Counted from the stretch's first letter, positions 8,329 to 17,096 are shown. The stretch is 36,204 nt of DNA from Planctomycetaceae bacterium (GCA_947474065.1 CANJHD010000022.1:1-36204); one strand, 5' to 3'. Numbers and translations: made by a program. The notes: generated by a model from the sequence alone, not told the origin.

Positions 8329-9870
8329 ATGTCACCGCAAACTGGAAACGACCTACATGGAAGCGACCCCGTCCTTCTCCTCGAGGAGATCGGCGACGGA
8401 ATCGGCGTAGTTGACCGCGCCGGGGAGATTCTGTGGATGAATCACCGGCTTGAAGCCCTGACCGCGGAGACGCTTCGCCGTTTCTGTGATTGCTGCCGCG
8501 ATTTGCTTTCGGAAATTTCCACTGACGGAACTGGTCGACGGACGCACCTGCGCAGCTTCAGGGCGGGCGATAGTTTCTGGGAAGTCGCGATCACCCCGCT
8601 CGACGGCCACCAGGATCGCAAGGGACCATTCACGCGCACGGTTGGAGTGCTACACAACGTTACGGCGAAGCAGCGCGTCCTTGACCGCGTCGATCAAATC
8701 GATGCCGCCGGCGCCGACCTCTTGGCACTCGACGCAAAGATCATCAATCCCTTGAATGTCGGAGAGCGACTCGGGTTGATCGAAGGAAAGATCGTGACTG
8801 CGCTGCAACGGCTCTTCGCTGTGAAAGAGTTTGAAGTGCGGCTTCTCGACAACGCAACCCAGCGATTGGAACTTGTAACGAGCCGCGGCATTCCTCCGCT
8901 ACCGCCTGGGCGATTCCTGCATTCAAGCCCCGAAGGCAACGGAATCTCTGGTCACGTGGCCGCGTGCGGCGAGCCGTACTTATGCATTGATTCCGAGTCG
9001 GACCGGCTGTACATCCCGGGTCTTGATGGCGGACGATCGAGCATCACTGCACCGCTACTGCTGCATGACAAAGTGGTTGGCGTCATCAATGTAGAGAGCA
9101 AGCAGCCCGCGCGATTTGATGACGAAGATCTACTGTGCCTTGAGTTGTTTGGCCGCTACATCGCCATGGCGCTGAACATCTTGGACATGCTGGTGGTTGA
9201 GCGTTACACCACTAATCAGCGCGTCAGCGGCGCCTTGCGCGACGAAATCGCCGCGCCGATCACTGCCATTCGCGGTGCTGTCGAGCACCTGAAACGAGAT
9301 CCCGATGTCCCTGCCACCGCGATTGCCGAACTCGAGCGCGCTATTGCGAGCGTTGAAAATCGCGTGCGCGGAGCTACCGGCGGACCGCAAGTGGTGCTCG
9401 GCGTCGACCGACTTGATCGCAGCAAGGGCGTAGATCCAGACATTTCCGGGCGACGCCTTGCTGTCCTTGATGACGAAGAACCAGTGCGTGATGTTGTTGC
9501 CAACGTGCTTGCAGAAGTTGGCGGAGCCGTTGATCGGTTCTCATCAAGCAACGAAGGCTGCGAGGCAATCGCCCGCGCCGCTGCTGAAGGCAAGCCATAC
9601 GACGTGGTCATCAGCGATGTTCGTATGCCCGAACGCAACGGCTATGAGGTCTTCCGCATCGCCAAAGAAGCGTGCCCGCGCACTCAGGTCATCTTGATGA
9701 CTGGATTCGGATACGACCCCAATCACTCCATCGTGCGATCCACACAAGAAGGATTGCACTGCTTCCTCTTCAAGCCGTTCCAAGCGCAGCAGTTGGTGGA
9801 TGAAGTACGCAAAGCAGTCGCAGAGTGGCGCGGCGAGCGACCACTCACGCGAAGTACTCCCTCGGCCTGA
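8329..9870 (+). CDS. PAS-GAF-receiver signalling protein with degenerate HisKA
   Basis: A 513-residue soluble protein. Domains in order: PAS-like (about 14-115, IGVVDRAGEILWMNHRLEAL), GAF (about 143-288, GISGHVAACGEPYL then GVINVESKQP), a HisKA-like helix pair (about 295-345), and a C-terminal receiver (about 375-500). The receiver looks functional: acidic pair D381/D382, phospho-acceptor D430 in VISDVRMPERNG, T458 and K482 in FKPF. In the HisKA-like part the expected HELRTPL motif reads DEIAAPI, with Asp305 in place of the phospho-accepting His, and no HATPase domain follows. It therefore cannot autophosphorylate and is probably an adaptor or a receiver-controlled output. ATG 8329 has no clear SD. 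Confidence 0.85.
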   Translation: MSPQTGNDLHGSDPVLLLEEIGDGIGVVDRAGEILWMNHRLEALTAETLRRFCDCCRDLLSEISTDGTGRRTHLRSFRAGDSFWEVAITPLDGHQDRKGPFTRTVGVLHNVTAKQRVLDRVDQIDAAGADLLALDAKIINPLNVGERLGLIEGKIVTALQRLFAVKEFEVRLLDNATQRLELVTSRGIPPLPPGRFLHSSPEGNGISGHVAACGEPYLCIDSESDRLYIPGLDGGRSSITAPLLLHDKVVGVINVESKQPARFDDEDLLCLELFGRYIAMALNILDMLVVERYTTNQRVSGALRDEIAAPITAIRGAVEHLKRDPDVPATAIAELERAIASVENRVRGATGGPQVVLGVDRLDRSKGVDPDISGRRLAVLDDEEPVRDVVANVLAEVGGAVDRFSSSNEGCEAIARAAAEGKPYDVVISDVRMPERNGYEVFRIAKEACPRTQVILMTGFGYDPNHSIVRSTQEGLHCFLFKPFQAQQLVDEVRKAVAEWRGERPLTRSTPSA

Positions 9871-9900
9871 ATTCCATCCCCTCGGCTTAAATTCAATCAC
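9861..9900. repeat. 20-nt near-tandem duplication over a stop codon
   Basis: Positions 9861-9880 and 9881-9900 match at 16 of 20 bases. Copy 1 contains the TGA stop of the GAF-receiver gene; copy 2 contains a TAA at the equivalent place and reaches the end of the convergent prmC gene. The frame shifts between copies. Confidence 0.65.
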
Positions 9901-10865
9901 CTGCGCGTTGCCACAAGCATTCGCCAGAAACCCTCGAAATCCTTTCGGATTTCTGCGTCTATCAACTGTGGGTTCAAGCGCGCGGCGGCAAGTACATCAT
10001 CATGCTGGCGGTGGCCAATCTCAACAACAAGCCGCCCCGCTGGCGCGAGCCAAGTGTGAGCGTTGGCAATCAACGGCGCCAAGACATCCATCCCCGCAGT
10101 GCCGCCCGCCAAGGCACTGCGCGGCTCGTGTTCGCGAACATTTGCCGCCATTTCCTGCCATTCGTCATCGCGCACGTAGGGCGGATTGGAAATCAATACG
10201 TGGAATGTTCCCTGCTCTTGCGGCGTCAATGGCTCGTAGATAGAACCCAGCCGCAGTTCAATGGCTTCACTCGCGCCATGCGCAGTAGCATTCAAACGCG
10301 CCAATTCAATCGCACCAGGAACGATGTCGGTTGCGATGATTTGAATATCAATCGGAACAACGGGCGTATCCGTTGGCTCGGTTCCGCGCCGCTGCCCACG
10401 CAGTGCTGCGGCAACGCACGTTGAAATGCAACCTGTTCCGGTGCCGATCTCTAAGACGCGAATCGGTCTGGCTCCTGCCGCAGCGGCCGCTCGCGCGCTC
10501 GCAACTGCTTCCTCAACGAGGTGCTCCGTTGCCGGTCGCGGAATGAGTGTCGCGGGTCCAACAGCAAATCGCTTTGACCAGAACCACGCTTCGCCCACCA
10601 GATATTGCACAGGCTCATGCCGCGAGGCTCGCACAACCAGCGCGCGCAATCGCTCCAGCTCCGTCGCGGATGCCGGACGATCGGCCTCCATATACAACTT
10701 CATGCGCTCGGCGCCCACAACGTGGCCAACGAGCATCTCCGCGCATACCCGCGGCGAGTCAATGCCCTTCGCCGTCAGATGGCTGTCGATCCATCGAATA
10801 AGCCGTCGCGATGTCCAGACATCGCCCTGAGTTTTTGCGGATTCATGCTCAGAGGAGGCGCTCAT
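9897..10865 (-). CDS. prmC: Peptide chain release factor N5-glutamine methyltransferase
   Basis: A 322-residue class I SAM methyltransferase that methylates the GGQ glutamine of release factors RF1/RF2. An N-terminal helical domain (about 1-90) precedes the marker TLIPRPATEHLVEEAV, the SAM-binding motif VLEIGTGTGC and the catalytic NPPYV, followed by the PrmC-type EHEPRSALAGG stretch. That stretch separates it from the ribosomal-protein enzyme PrmB. Length is a little above the usual 280-290, partly from an insertion after the SAM motif (RGQRRGTEPTDTP). Its usual partner prfA is not in the window. A TAGGAT box lies 9 nt upstream of ATG 10865, so the mRNA may be almost leaderless. Confidence 0.92.
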   Translation of the reverse strand: MSASSEHESAKTQGDVWTSRRLIRWIDSHLTAKGIDSPRVCAEMLVGHVVGAERMKLYMEADRPASATELERLRALVVRASRHEPVQYLVGEAWFWSKRFAVGPATLIPRPATEHLVEEAVASARAAAAAGARPIRVLEIGTGTGCISTCVAAALRGQRRGTEPTDTPVVPIDIQIIATDIVPGAIELARLNATAHGASEAIELRLGSIYEPLTPQEQGTFHVLISNPPYVRDDEWQEMAANVREHEPRSALAGGTAGMDVLAPLIANAHTWLAPAGRLVVEIGHRQHDDVLAAARLNPQLIDAEIRKDFEGFWRMLVATRR

Positions 10866-10873
10866 GGATCAAG

Positions 10874-10880
10874 TATCCTA
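10874..10880. promoter_or_regulatory. Symmetric bidirectional -10 element
   Basis: The heptamer TATCCTA reads as TATCCT on the + strand (10874-10879) towards the small gene at 10905. On the - strand it reads TAGGAT (10880-10875) towards prmC. One element could serve both directions. The + transcript would have a leader of about 20 nt with GGGAG at 10891-10895 as a Shine-Dalgarno, 9 nt before ATG. Confidence 0.45.
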
Positions 10881-10904
10881 CGCCGCCTTCGGGAGAAAGC
10901 ACTT

Positions 10905-11348
10905 ATGAGCAACGAATTGCAAACACTGGTACAGCAGGCGATCGATAGTGGTCGTTTCAAAGACGCAAGCATCGCCGGACAAACCGTTCGCTGCCGAGCC
11001 AAGGACGCCTCCGCCGAGGCGTGGTACGTGATTGACAAAGCTGATGGACACTGGTCCATTGCCCTCGAGACGCCCGACCGCTGGCTCAGTGAATCAATCG
11101 AAGGCGACATGCTGGAAGGCCGCGACACTGCGGAAGAATTGGTCGACGACGAACTCGTCAACTTGGACTTCCCAAATCGCTGCCCGCAAGTAAAGCATTA
11201 CCGCGACGACGCAAAGGTCTACGTGTTCCGCAGTCGCGTGCCGCTTGAGGGCATCGCTGACGAAACCGCTGGCGTTGCCACCTACCTCTTGGCATTTGAA
11301 GCCGCATTCTCACAGCTCGGTGATATGCAGGAGAACGCCGGCGCATGA
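10905..11348 (+). CDS. Small YbjN-like or secretion-chaperone-like protein, function unknown
   Basis: A 147-residue acidic protein that I do not recognise firmly. It reads as alternating helix and strand (ELQTLVQQAIDSGRF, TVRCRAKDASAEAWYVI, HWSIALETPDRWLSESI, VYVFRSRVPL), with a final helix (YLLAFEAAFSQLGDM). This resembles the compact YbjN / CesT-chaperone fold, but that is only a pattern judgement. No signal peptide or membrane segment is present. ATG 10905 was chosen over further upstream in-frame starts because GGGAG lies 9 nt before it. The stop overlaps the next start (ATGA), so it is probably translated together with the glycosyltransferase and may act with it. Confidence 0.8.
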   Translation: MSNELQTLVQQAIDSGRFKDASIAGQTVRCRAKDASAEAWYVIDKADGHWSIALETPDRWLSESIEGDMLEGRDTAEELVDDELVNLDFPNRCPQVKHYRDDAKVYVFRSRVPLEGIADETAGVATYLLAFEAAFSQLGDMQENAGA

Positions 11349-13114
11349 CTGCACGTCGGCCAAAGGTAGTCATGCTGGGATGGGAATTTCCCCCCTTCAT
11401 CACTGGCGGTCTTGGTACGGCGTGCCATGGACTGACCAAGGCGCTTGCCGCCATGGATGTCGATGTGACATTCGTGCTACCAAAGGGTGTGCGCGGGGGC
11501 GAAGCATCGCACGTTGATCTGGTAGTTCCCGGCCACGGCGCGGATGCGCCAACTATCGCCACACGTTCGTCAGACGGCTCAGCCACGGGCACATCAAGTG
11601 ATCGACGAGCCACCGATCGCGGCATTGCTGCGCGACGCGCGGCATCGATGCACGATGTGAATTCTGTCGCCGCTGCGGCTGGATTGATTGCTGCGGCGCT
11701 CGGTGACGCGGGGCGCGGGGCTTCAGGGATAGCCGCTGGATCCGGAACAGCACCAGGCCTTTCCTCACACGCTTCACGGAGCGTGCGCGCAATGACTGAT
11801 AGCGCGCTCGGCAAGAGCATTCGCATGATCGCTGCGCCATTTCTGGCGAGTGGCGCATACACATCAGTCGGCGCGCAGGTTGCGCTCGAACGAATTGCGC
11901 TTGCGAGCGCTGCGCCAGAACGACTACTCCGACCCGGCGCACTCAGTAGCGAAACAGTACCGCAGGAACTCGGCGCCGATCTCTTTGCGGATCTTGATGA
12001 CAACGCACGCCAAGAAGTACTCACCATGCTTGAAGCGTGGGAGCGATTCGGCACCGATGATCCAACCGCTGTCGCAGAGATGGTGGAAATGATGCGTGCC
12101 GTTCGCGCCGCAGTGCCAGAATCAAACGGTCGCGGCGCCGCACTGGCACTGAAGGGCGGCACCGGTACGCCGGACTACTCAGGCGATCTTCTTGCGCAGA
12201 GCGAGGCGTACGCGCGCTTTGCTGTTGAATCGTGCCGCGAGCGCGACTTTGATGTGATCCACGCACATGACTGGCTCACTTATCCAGCCGGTATTGCCTT
12301 GGCACGAGTCACTGGCAAGCCGCTCGTTGTGCATGTCCACTCAACGGAATTCGATCGTTCCGGCGAGCACGTCAACCAAGCGGTCTACAACATCGAACGA
12401 CGCGGAATGCATGCCGCAGTGCGCGTCATCACTGTGAGCATGCTCACCAAGAACATCTGCGCGAACCGCTACGGCGTGAACCCAGCGAAGTGCGAAGTGG
12501 TCTACAACGGCGTGGATCTTGACCCGAAAGCCGTGGGCATCAGCACCATTGGTCGCCGCGACAAGATCGTGCTGTACTTCGGTCGCATCACTATGCAGAA
12601 GGGGCCCGAGTACTTCGTGCACGCTGCGAAGCGAGTCTTGGAAAAGATGGATGATGTGAAATTCGTAGTGGCTGGATCGGGCGACCAGGCGCAATCGATG
12701 ATCCAACTTGCAGCTGAGTTGGGCATTGGGCACAAGGTGCTCTTCACCGGCTTCCTGCGCGGCAAGGACATTCCACGCGTATTCAATATGGCCGACCTCT
12801 ATGTCATGCCGAGCGTGAGCGAGCCGTTCGGCATTGCGCCACTTGAAGCGCTTGGTCATCGAGTGCCGGTTCTGATCAGCCGCCAATCGGGCGTCAGCGA
12901 GGTGCTGGTCAACGCGCTCAAAGTTGACTTCTGGGATGTGGAAGACATGGCCAACAAGATCATTGCCGTTCTGCGCCATCCACCGCTGCAGCGCACACTG
13001 ACCGACCACGGATTTGACGAGGTCCGCGGCATCACCTGGGACGGTGCCGCCAAGAAATGCGTTGGCGTCTACCAGCATGCCATCTCCGATGTACGCGCAC
13101 CCGCGCGTCGCTGA
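11345..13114 (+). CDS. Glycogen-synthase-like glycosyltransferase (GT-B fold)
   Basis: A 589-residue sugar-nucleotide-dependent transferase. The N-terminus VVMLGWEFPPFITGGLGTAC holds the glycine loop of starch/glycogen synthase and GT4 enzymes. The core continues after about residue 280 with FDVIHAHDWLTYPAGIAL and KPLVVHVHSTEFDRSG, then the GT-B C-terminal domain with VLYFGRITMQKGPEYFV and the donor-site motif EPFGIAPLEALGHRVPV. Residues about 50-265 are an unusually long Ala/Ser/Arg-rich insertion without recognisable motifs, where relatives go almost directly from the first to the second core block. It overlaps the small upstream gene by 4 nt. The product could be glycogen or another glucan; acceptor and donor cannot be read from sequence. 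Confidence 0.85.
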   Translation: MTARRPKVVMLGWEFPPFITGGLGTACHGLTKALAAMDVDVTFVLPKGVRGGEASHVDLVVPGHGADAPTIATRSSDGSATGTSSDRRATDRGIAARRAASMHDVNSVAAAAGLIAAALGDAGRGASGIAAGSGTAPGLSSHASRSVRAMTDSALGKSIRMIAAPFLASGAYTSVGAQVALERIALASAAPERLLRPGALSSETVPQELGADLFADLDDNARQEVLTMLEAWERFGTDDPTAVAEMVEMMRAVRAAVPESNGRGAALALKGGTGTPDYSGDLLAQSEAYARFAVESCRERDFDVIHAHDWLTYPAGIALARVTGKPLVVHVHSTEFDRSGEHVNQAVYNIERRGMHAAVRVITVSMLTKNICANRYGVNPAKCEVVYNGVDLDPKAVGISTIGRRDKIVLYFGRITMQKGPEYFVHAAKRVLEKMDDVKFVVAGSGDQAQSMIQLAAELGIGHKVLFTGFLRGKDIPRVFNMADLYVMPSVSEPFGIAPLEALGHRVPVLISRQSGVSEVLVNALKVDFWDVEDMANKIIAVLRHPPLQRTLTDHGFDEVRGITWDGAAKKCVGVYQHAISDVRAPARR

Positions 13115-13181
13115 AACACGTTTCCGCTCAGATCAATCGCGCTAGCGGCAGAAGCAGACCAACAACTGCTCTGCGCCGACC

Positions 13182-13187
13182 TATACT
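13182..13187 (+). promoter_or_regulatory. -10 box of putA
   Basis: TATACT, close to consensus, ends 6 nt before ATG 13194, and there is no Shine-Dalgarno. Transcription would begin at or next to the start codon. Confidence 0.5.
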
Positions 13188-13193
13188 CAGCGC

Positions 13194-16100
13194 ATGGCGT
13201 TTTTCACGCGTAAGAAGCCCGCTCCCGTCCGCACCTCCGTCACTGCCGCTTCGTCGGCAGGACGCGCCGCACCGCGCGATCCGGACTTTGAGAAGCGAGT
13301 CAAAGAGATTGGCGCTGAGTACCTCGCCGCCGCACGCAATGCCGGCGCGGGTGTCTTTGCGGGAAGTCTCTCGGTCTTCAAAGACAAGCTGATGGACTGG
13401 GCCATGCAGGACGAAGCCTTTCGCGTCCAACTGTTCCGCTTCGTTGACTGCTTCCCAACGCTTCGCACCAACGATGCCATCTACGAGCACCTCTCGGATT
13501 ACCTCTCGCAGCCAGGCGTGAAGGCCCCACCGGGATTCGATCTCGGAATGGCGGCCGGCGGACTGGCGAAGGGTCTGATGGCCAAGACGATGTCGAGCCA
13601 GATTGAAGGCATGGCGTCAAAGTTCATTGCTGGCACTGATGCAGCGAGCGCGCTCCCTGCGCTCGAGAAGATGTGGAAGAACGGGATGTGCTTCAGCGTC
13701 GACCTCCTTGGCGAGGCATGCGTTAGCGATGAAGAGGCGCGTCTCTACCGACAGAAATACCTTGACCTTGTTGAGAACCTGCCCAAGCGCGTCGCAGCGT
13801 GGCCAGCGAAGCCGGTGCTGGAATCTGACCATCTTGGACCCGTTCCACGTACCAACGTCAGCATCAAGATCAGTTCCCTGAGCGCCCGCGTTGACCCGAT
13901 CGACACCGAAGGTTCGATCCGCACGCTGATGGCGGAGATCATGCCGATCTTGGAAAGCGCCAAGAAGCATGGTGTGCTCGTCAACTTTGACATGGAGCAG
14001 TTTGCGCTCAAAGACCTAACGATTGAGCTCTTCAAGCGCTGCTGCGAGGCCGTTGACTTTGAAGCCGGACTTGCAATGCAGGCGTACCTGCGCAGTGCGC
14101 CTGATGATGCGCGCAGCGTTGTCGACTGGGCCAAGCGCACCGGGCGAATCGTGACTGTGCGGCTTGTGAAAGGCGCGTACTGGGATTACGAAACCATTCA
14201 CGCTGAGCAGCAGGGATGGCCGGTTCCGGTGTGGAGTCGCAAGTGCGACACCGATGCGTGCTTTGAACGCGTGGCGCAGTACTTCATCGAGAACACCCCG
14301 CGCAAGCGCGGCGAGGGCGGCGTGAAACTGGCGCTCGGTTCGCACAATGCGCGATCGATTGCAGCGGCGCTCGCAACGCTTGAAAAATGTGGAATGCCGA
14401 AGTCGTCGATTGAGTTGCAGATGCTGCACGGCATGGGCGACCCGCTGAAGGCTGCCGCCATGGCGATGGGCTTGCGCGTGCGCGAGTACGTACCGGTGGG
14501 CGAGATGATTCCAGGAATGGCGTACTTGGTTCGCCGCCTCTTGGAGAACACCTCAAACGAAAGTTGGCTCAAGGCTGGGTTCCTTGACAACGCCGATGTC
14601 GCGACGCTGGTAGCAAGTCCATTCCGCGAACACGATTCCGACCCAGGGATCGACCGCATCCAGAATGCGCCCGAGCGCCATGCGCTCTCTGTGGCCGTGC
14701 CGGGAGTGGGCGACGGACGTCCGTTCTTCACTGAGCCGATGCGCAACTTTTCAGTCGCTTCCGTGCGTAAAAGTTTCGCGGCGGCGGTTGCTGCCGTCTC
14801 GGTTCCCGTGGTGCGCAATGACTCTGTCGTTGCAGATGCCGATCGCGCCATTGCCAACGCTGATGCGGCATTCCCGCGCTGGCGCGATACGCCGCATGCC
14901 GATCGCTCCGCTGCGATCGTTCGCGCCGCATCACTCATGCGCGCGCGCCGCGACGAACTCTCGGCGATCTTGATCCGCGAGAGCGGCAAGACGTGGCGTG
15001 AAGCTGATGCCGATGTTTGCGAAGCGATTGATTTCTGCGAGTACTACGCGCGCGAATCAACCGCGCTCTTTGCGCGCGCACGCCTTGGAAATTTCATCGG
15101 CGAGCTTGATGAGCAGTGGTACCAGCCGCGCGGCGTTGCGGCGATCATCAGCCCATGGAATTTCCCGCTGGCGATTTGCGCAGGGATGACAGTTGCAGCG
15201 CTCGTCACCGGAAACTGCGCGGTGGTGAAGCCCGCCGAGCAAACGCCGGCGATCGCCAAGATCATGTGCGACATCTTGTGGCAGGCTGGTGTTCCGCGTG
15301 AGGTGCTGCACTTTGTGCCAGGTCCAGGAGAAACGGTCGGCGCTGCACTGGTTCGCAATCCGCGCACCGCGCTGATTGCGTTCACTGGCAGCAAGGCTGT
15401 TGGACTTGACATCATCAAGGCCGCAGGTGAAACCAGCGCCAATCAAGAGTTCGTGAAGAAGGTGATCTGCGAAATGGGCGGGAAAAACGCCCTCATCATT
15501 GATGAAAGCGCAGATCTGGACGAAGCTGTTCTTGGCGTTCGGCAGAGTGCATTCGGCTTTCAAGGCCAGAAGTGCTCGGCATGCAGCCGCGTCATCGTGC
15601 TCGATAGCGCGCACGATGTGTTCGTGCACCGATTGGTGGAAGCGACGCGAGCACTGGTCGTTGGCGATCCGCGCGAACCGGGAACCGATGTTGGTCCGGT
15701 GATCGATGCTGAAGCTGCGGCGAAGATTCGCTCCTACATTGAGCTCGGCGCACAAGAGGGCAAGGTTCATCTCACGCTTCCGATCCCTGCGGGACTCGAG
15801 GCGAAAGTTGGCATGCCATTCGTCGGTCCAACCATCATCAGTGGCGTGCGTGCTGATGCGCGCGTTGCGACTGAAGAGATCTTCGGACCAGTACTCGCGG
15901 TGATTCGAGCGAAGGACTTCGACGAAGCGCTCCGCATTGCAAATGCACCGGCATACAAACTCACTGGTGGTATTTACACGCGTAAGCCGGCGCACCTTGA
16001 ACGCGCCAAGCGCGAGTTCCGCGTTGGCAATCTGTACGTCAACCGCGGCATCACGGGGGCATTGGTTGGGCGTCAACCGTTCGGTGGATTCGGCATGTCC

Positions 16101-16205
16101 GGCGTCGGCAGCAAGGCTGGCGGTCGCGATTACCTGCTGCAATTTGTCGAGCCACGAGCGTGCTGCGAAAACACAATGCGCCGAGGCTTCGCCCCCGGTC
16201 TCTAA
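13194..16205 (+). CDS. putA: Bifunctional proline dehydrogenase / P5C dehydrogenase
   Basis: A 1003-residue enzyme oxidising proline to glutamate. The FAD proline dehydrogenase barrel spans about residues 90-480, with NVSIKISSLSARVDPID, VNFDMEQFALKDLTIELF, VRLVKGAYWDYE and LALGSHNARSI. The NAD-dependent aldehyde dehydrogenase domain spans about 540-990, with ISPWNFPLAICAGM, IAFTGSKAVG, the general base E760 in VICEMGGKN and the catalytic C794 in GQKCSACSR. It lacks the N-terminal ribbon-helix-helix DNA-binding domain of E. coli PutA and the C-terminal extra domain, so it is the short, non-regulatory type. A hydrolase gene starts 4 nt after its stop. Regulation is not visible beyond the -10 box at 13182. 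Confidence 0.95.
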   Translation: MAFFTRKKPAPVRTSVTAASSAGRAAPRDPDFEKRVKEIGAEYLAAARNAGAGVFAGSLSVFKDKLMDWAMQDEAFRVQLFRFVDCFPTLRTNDAIYEHLSDYLSQPGVKAPPGFDLGMAAGGLAKGLMAKTMSSQIEGMASKFIAGTDAASALPALEKMWKNGMCFSVDLLGEACVSDEEARLYRQKYLDLVENLPKRVAAWPAKPVLESDHLGPVPRTNVSIKISSLSARVDPIDTEGSIRTLMAEIMPILESAKKHGVLVNFDMEQFALKDLTIELFKRCCEAVDFEAGLAMQAYLRSAPDDARSVVDWAKRTGRIVTVRLVKGAYWDYETIHAEQQGWPVPVWSRKCDTDACFERVAQYFIENTPRKRGEGGVKLALGSHNARSIAAALATLEKCGMPKSSIELQMLHGMGDPLKAAAMAMGLRVREYVPVGEMIPGMAYLVRRLLENTSNESWLKAGFLDNADVATLVASPFREHDSDPGIDRIQNAPERHALSVAVPGVGDGRPFFTEPMRNFSVASVRKSFAAAVAAVSVPVVRNDSVVADADRAIANADAAFPRWRDTPHADRSAAIVRAASLMRARRDELSAILIRESGKTWREADADVCEAIDFCEYYARESTALFARARLGNFIGELDEQWYQPRGVAAIISPWNFPLAICAGMTVAALVTGNCAVVKPAEQTPAIAKIMCDILWQAGVPREVLHFVPGPGETVGAALVRNPRTALIAFTGSKAVGLDIIKAAGETSANQEFVKKVICEMGGKNALIIDESADLDEAVLGVRQSAFGFQGQKCSACSRVIVLDSAHDVFVHRLVEATRALVVGDPREPGTDVGPVIDAEAAAKIRSYIELGAQEGKVHLTLPIPAGLEAKVGMPFVGPTIISGVRADARVATEEIFGPVLAVIRAKDFDEALRIANAPAYKLTGGIYTRKPAHLERAKREFRVGNLYVNRGITGALVGRQPFGGFGMSGVGSKAGGRDYLLQFVEPRACCENTMRRGFAPGL

Positions 16206-16209
16206 ATAG

Positions 16210-17052
16210 GTGCCGTTCACCACTGTCCCCATTTTCCTGACGATTGCGCTCTGCGCGAACTCCGCTGCAGATGCGGACGGCACGCGCCGCGTCTGGCAGA
16301 TTGAAGGCATCGAGCGCGAGGCGATCGTTCACTTTCCAACTGGTGCGCCGCACCCCTGCCCTGTGATCTTGGCATTCCATGGTCACGGCGGACGCGCGCA
16401 ATCAGTGGAACGGTCGATGCACTTTCAAACCGAATGGCCCGAGGCCGTGGTGGTCTATCCACAGGGGCTTGCAACGAAGAGCGCACGGGTTGATCCCGCT
16501 GGCGTGCGCGCGGGTTGGCAGAACCGACCGGGCGAGAATGATGATCGCGATCTAAAACTTGTAGACCAGATCATGGCGAGCCTGCGCGCCAGCGGCTGGG
16601 TGGACGACAGGCGTATCTATGTCACTGGTCACTCCAACGGCGGCGGATTCACCTATGCGCTCTGGCTTGCGCGCGCGGAGATGTTGGCGGCAGTTGCGCC
16701 GGTAGCGGGCGGAACATTGTCCGTGCGCTCCCTCGACCCGCTTCCCTGCATGCATGTGGCTGGTCGTGCAGACACGCTCGTTCCGTTCATCAATCAAGAA
16801 CGCGTGATGGCCGCGGTCCGCGTCGTGAACGGATGCGCGGAGTCGGGGACGCCATGGGCGAAAGATTGCACGTTCTATGCGTCGAAATTCGGCACGCCGA
16901 TGGTGGCGATGATCACTGACGGCGGCCACCAATACCCGCGCGAAGCACCGGCGCTGATCGTGCGCTTCCTGAAGGGACAAGTAGCGCCGATCCTCTGCGG
17001 ACCGCCAAGTCCCGGCCAGCCGTGGCCGCGTTCGAAACCGATTTCTGACTAA
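16210..17052 (+). CDS. Secreted alpha/beta hydrolase, PHB depolymerase / feruloyl esterase type
   Basis: A 280-residue protein with a short N-terminal signal sequence (VPIFLTIALCANSAADA). The alpha/beta hydrolase core has the oxyanion-hole HGHGG (57-61), nucleophile S142 in GHSNGGG, acid D188 in GRADTLVPF and base H240 in GGHQYP. These are the LpqC / polyhydroxybutyrate depolymerase / feruloyl esterase family positions. The family cleaves esters of short polyesters or plant phenolics; the actual substrate is unknown. The start is GTG 16210, 4 nt after the putA stop, so the two are probably co-transcribed although no metabolic link to proline is obvious. Four cysteines (C50, C180, C209, C220) could form disulfides in the exported protein. 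Confidence 0.82.
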   Translation: MPFTTVPIFLTIALCANSAADADGTRRVWQIEGIEREAIVHFPTGAPHPCPVILAFHGHGGRAQSVERSMHFQTEWPEAVVVYPQGLATKSARVDPAGVRAGWQNRPGENDDRDLKLVDQIMASLRASGWVDDRRIYVTGHSNGGGFTYALWLARAEMLAAVAPVAGGTLSVRSLDPLPCMHVAGRADTLVPFINQERVMAAVRVVNGCAESGTPWAKDCTFYASKFGTPMVAMITDGGHQYPREAPALIVRFLKGQVAPILCGPPSPGQPWPRSKPISD

Positions 17053-17096
17053 GCGCGGGTGGCCAAGTGTGGGCGAATTGAACTGATTTGCCACGG

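Noticed and set aside
11158-12162. 334-codon open frame on the - strand opposite the glycosyltransferase insertion
   Set aside because: Considered because the sense insertion is itself low complexity, but the antisense product has no motif and the sense frame continues smoothly into conserved core on both sides.
13115-13193. Terminator between the glycosyltransferase and putA
   Set aside because: Only a GAAAC/GTTTC pair and a 5-bp CCGCT/AGCGG pair are visible, with no T-run.
14198-16310. Long minus-strand open frames opposite putA
   Set aside because: putA motifs are unambiguous on the + strand; these frames are shadows.
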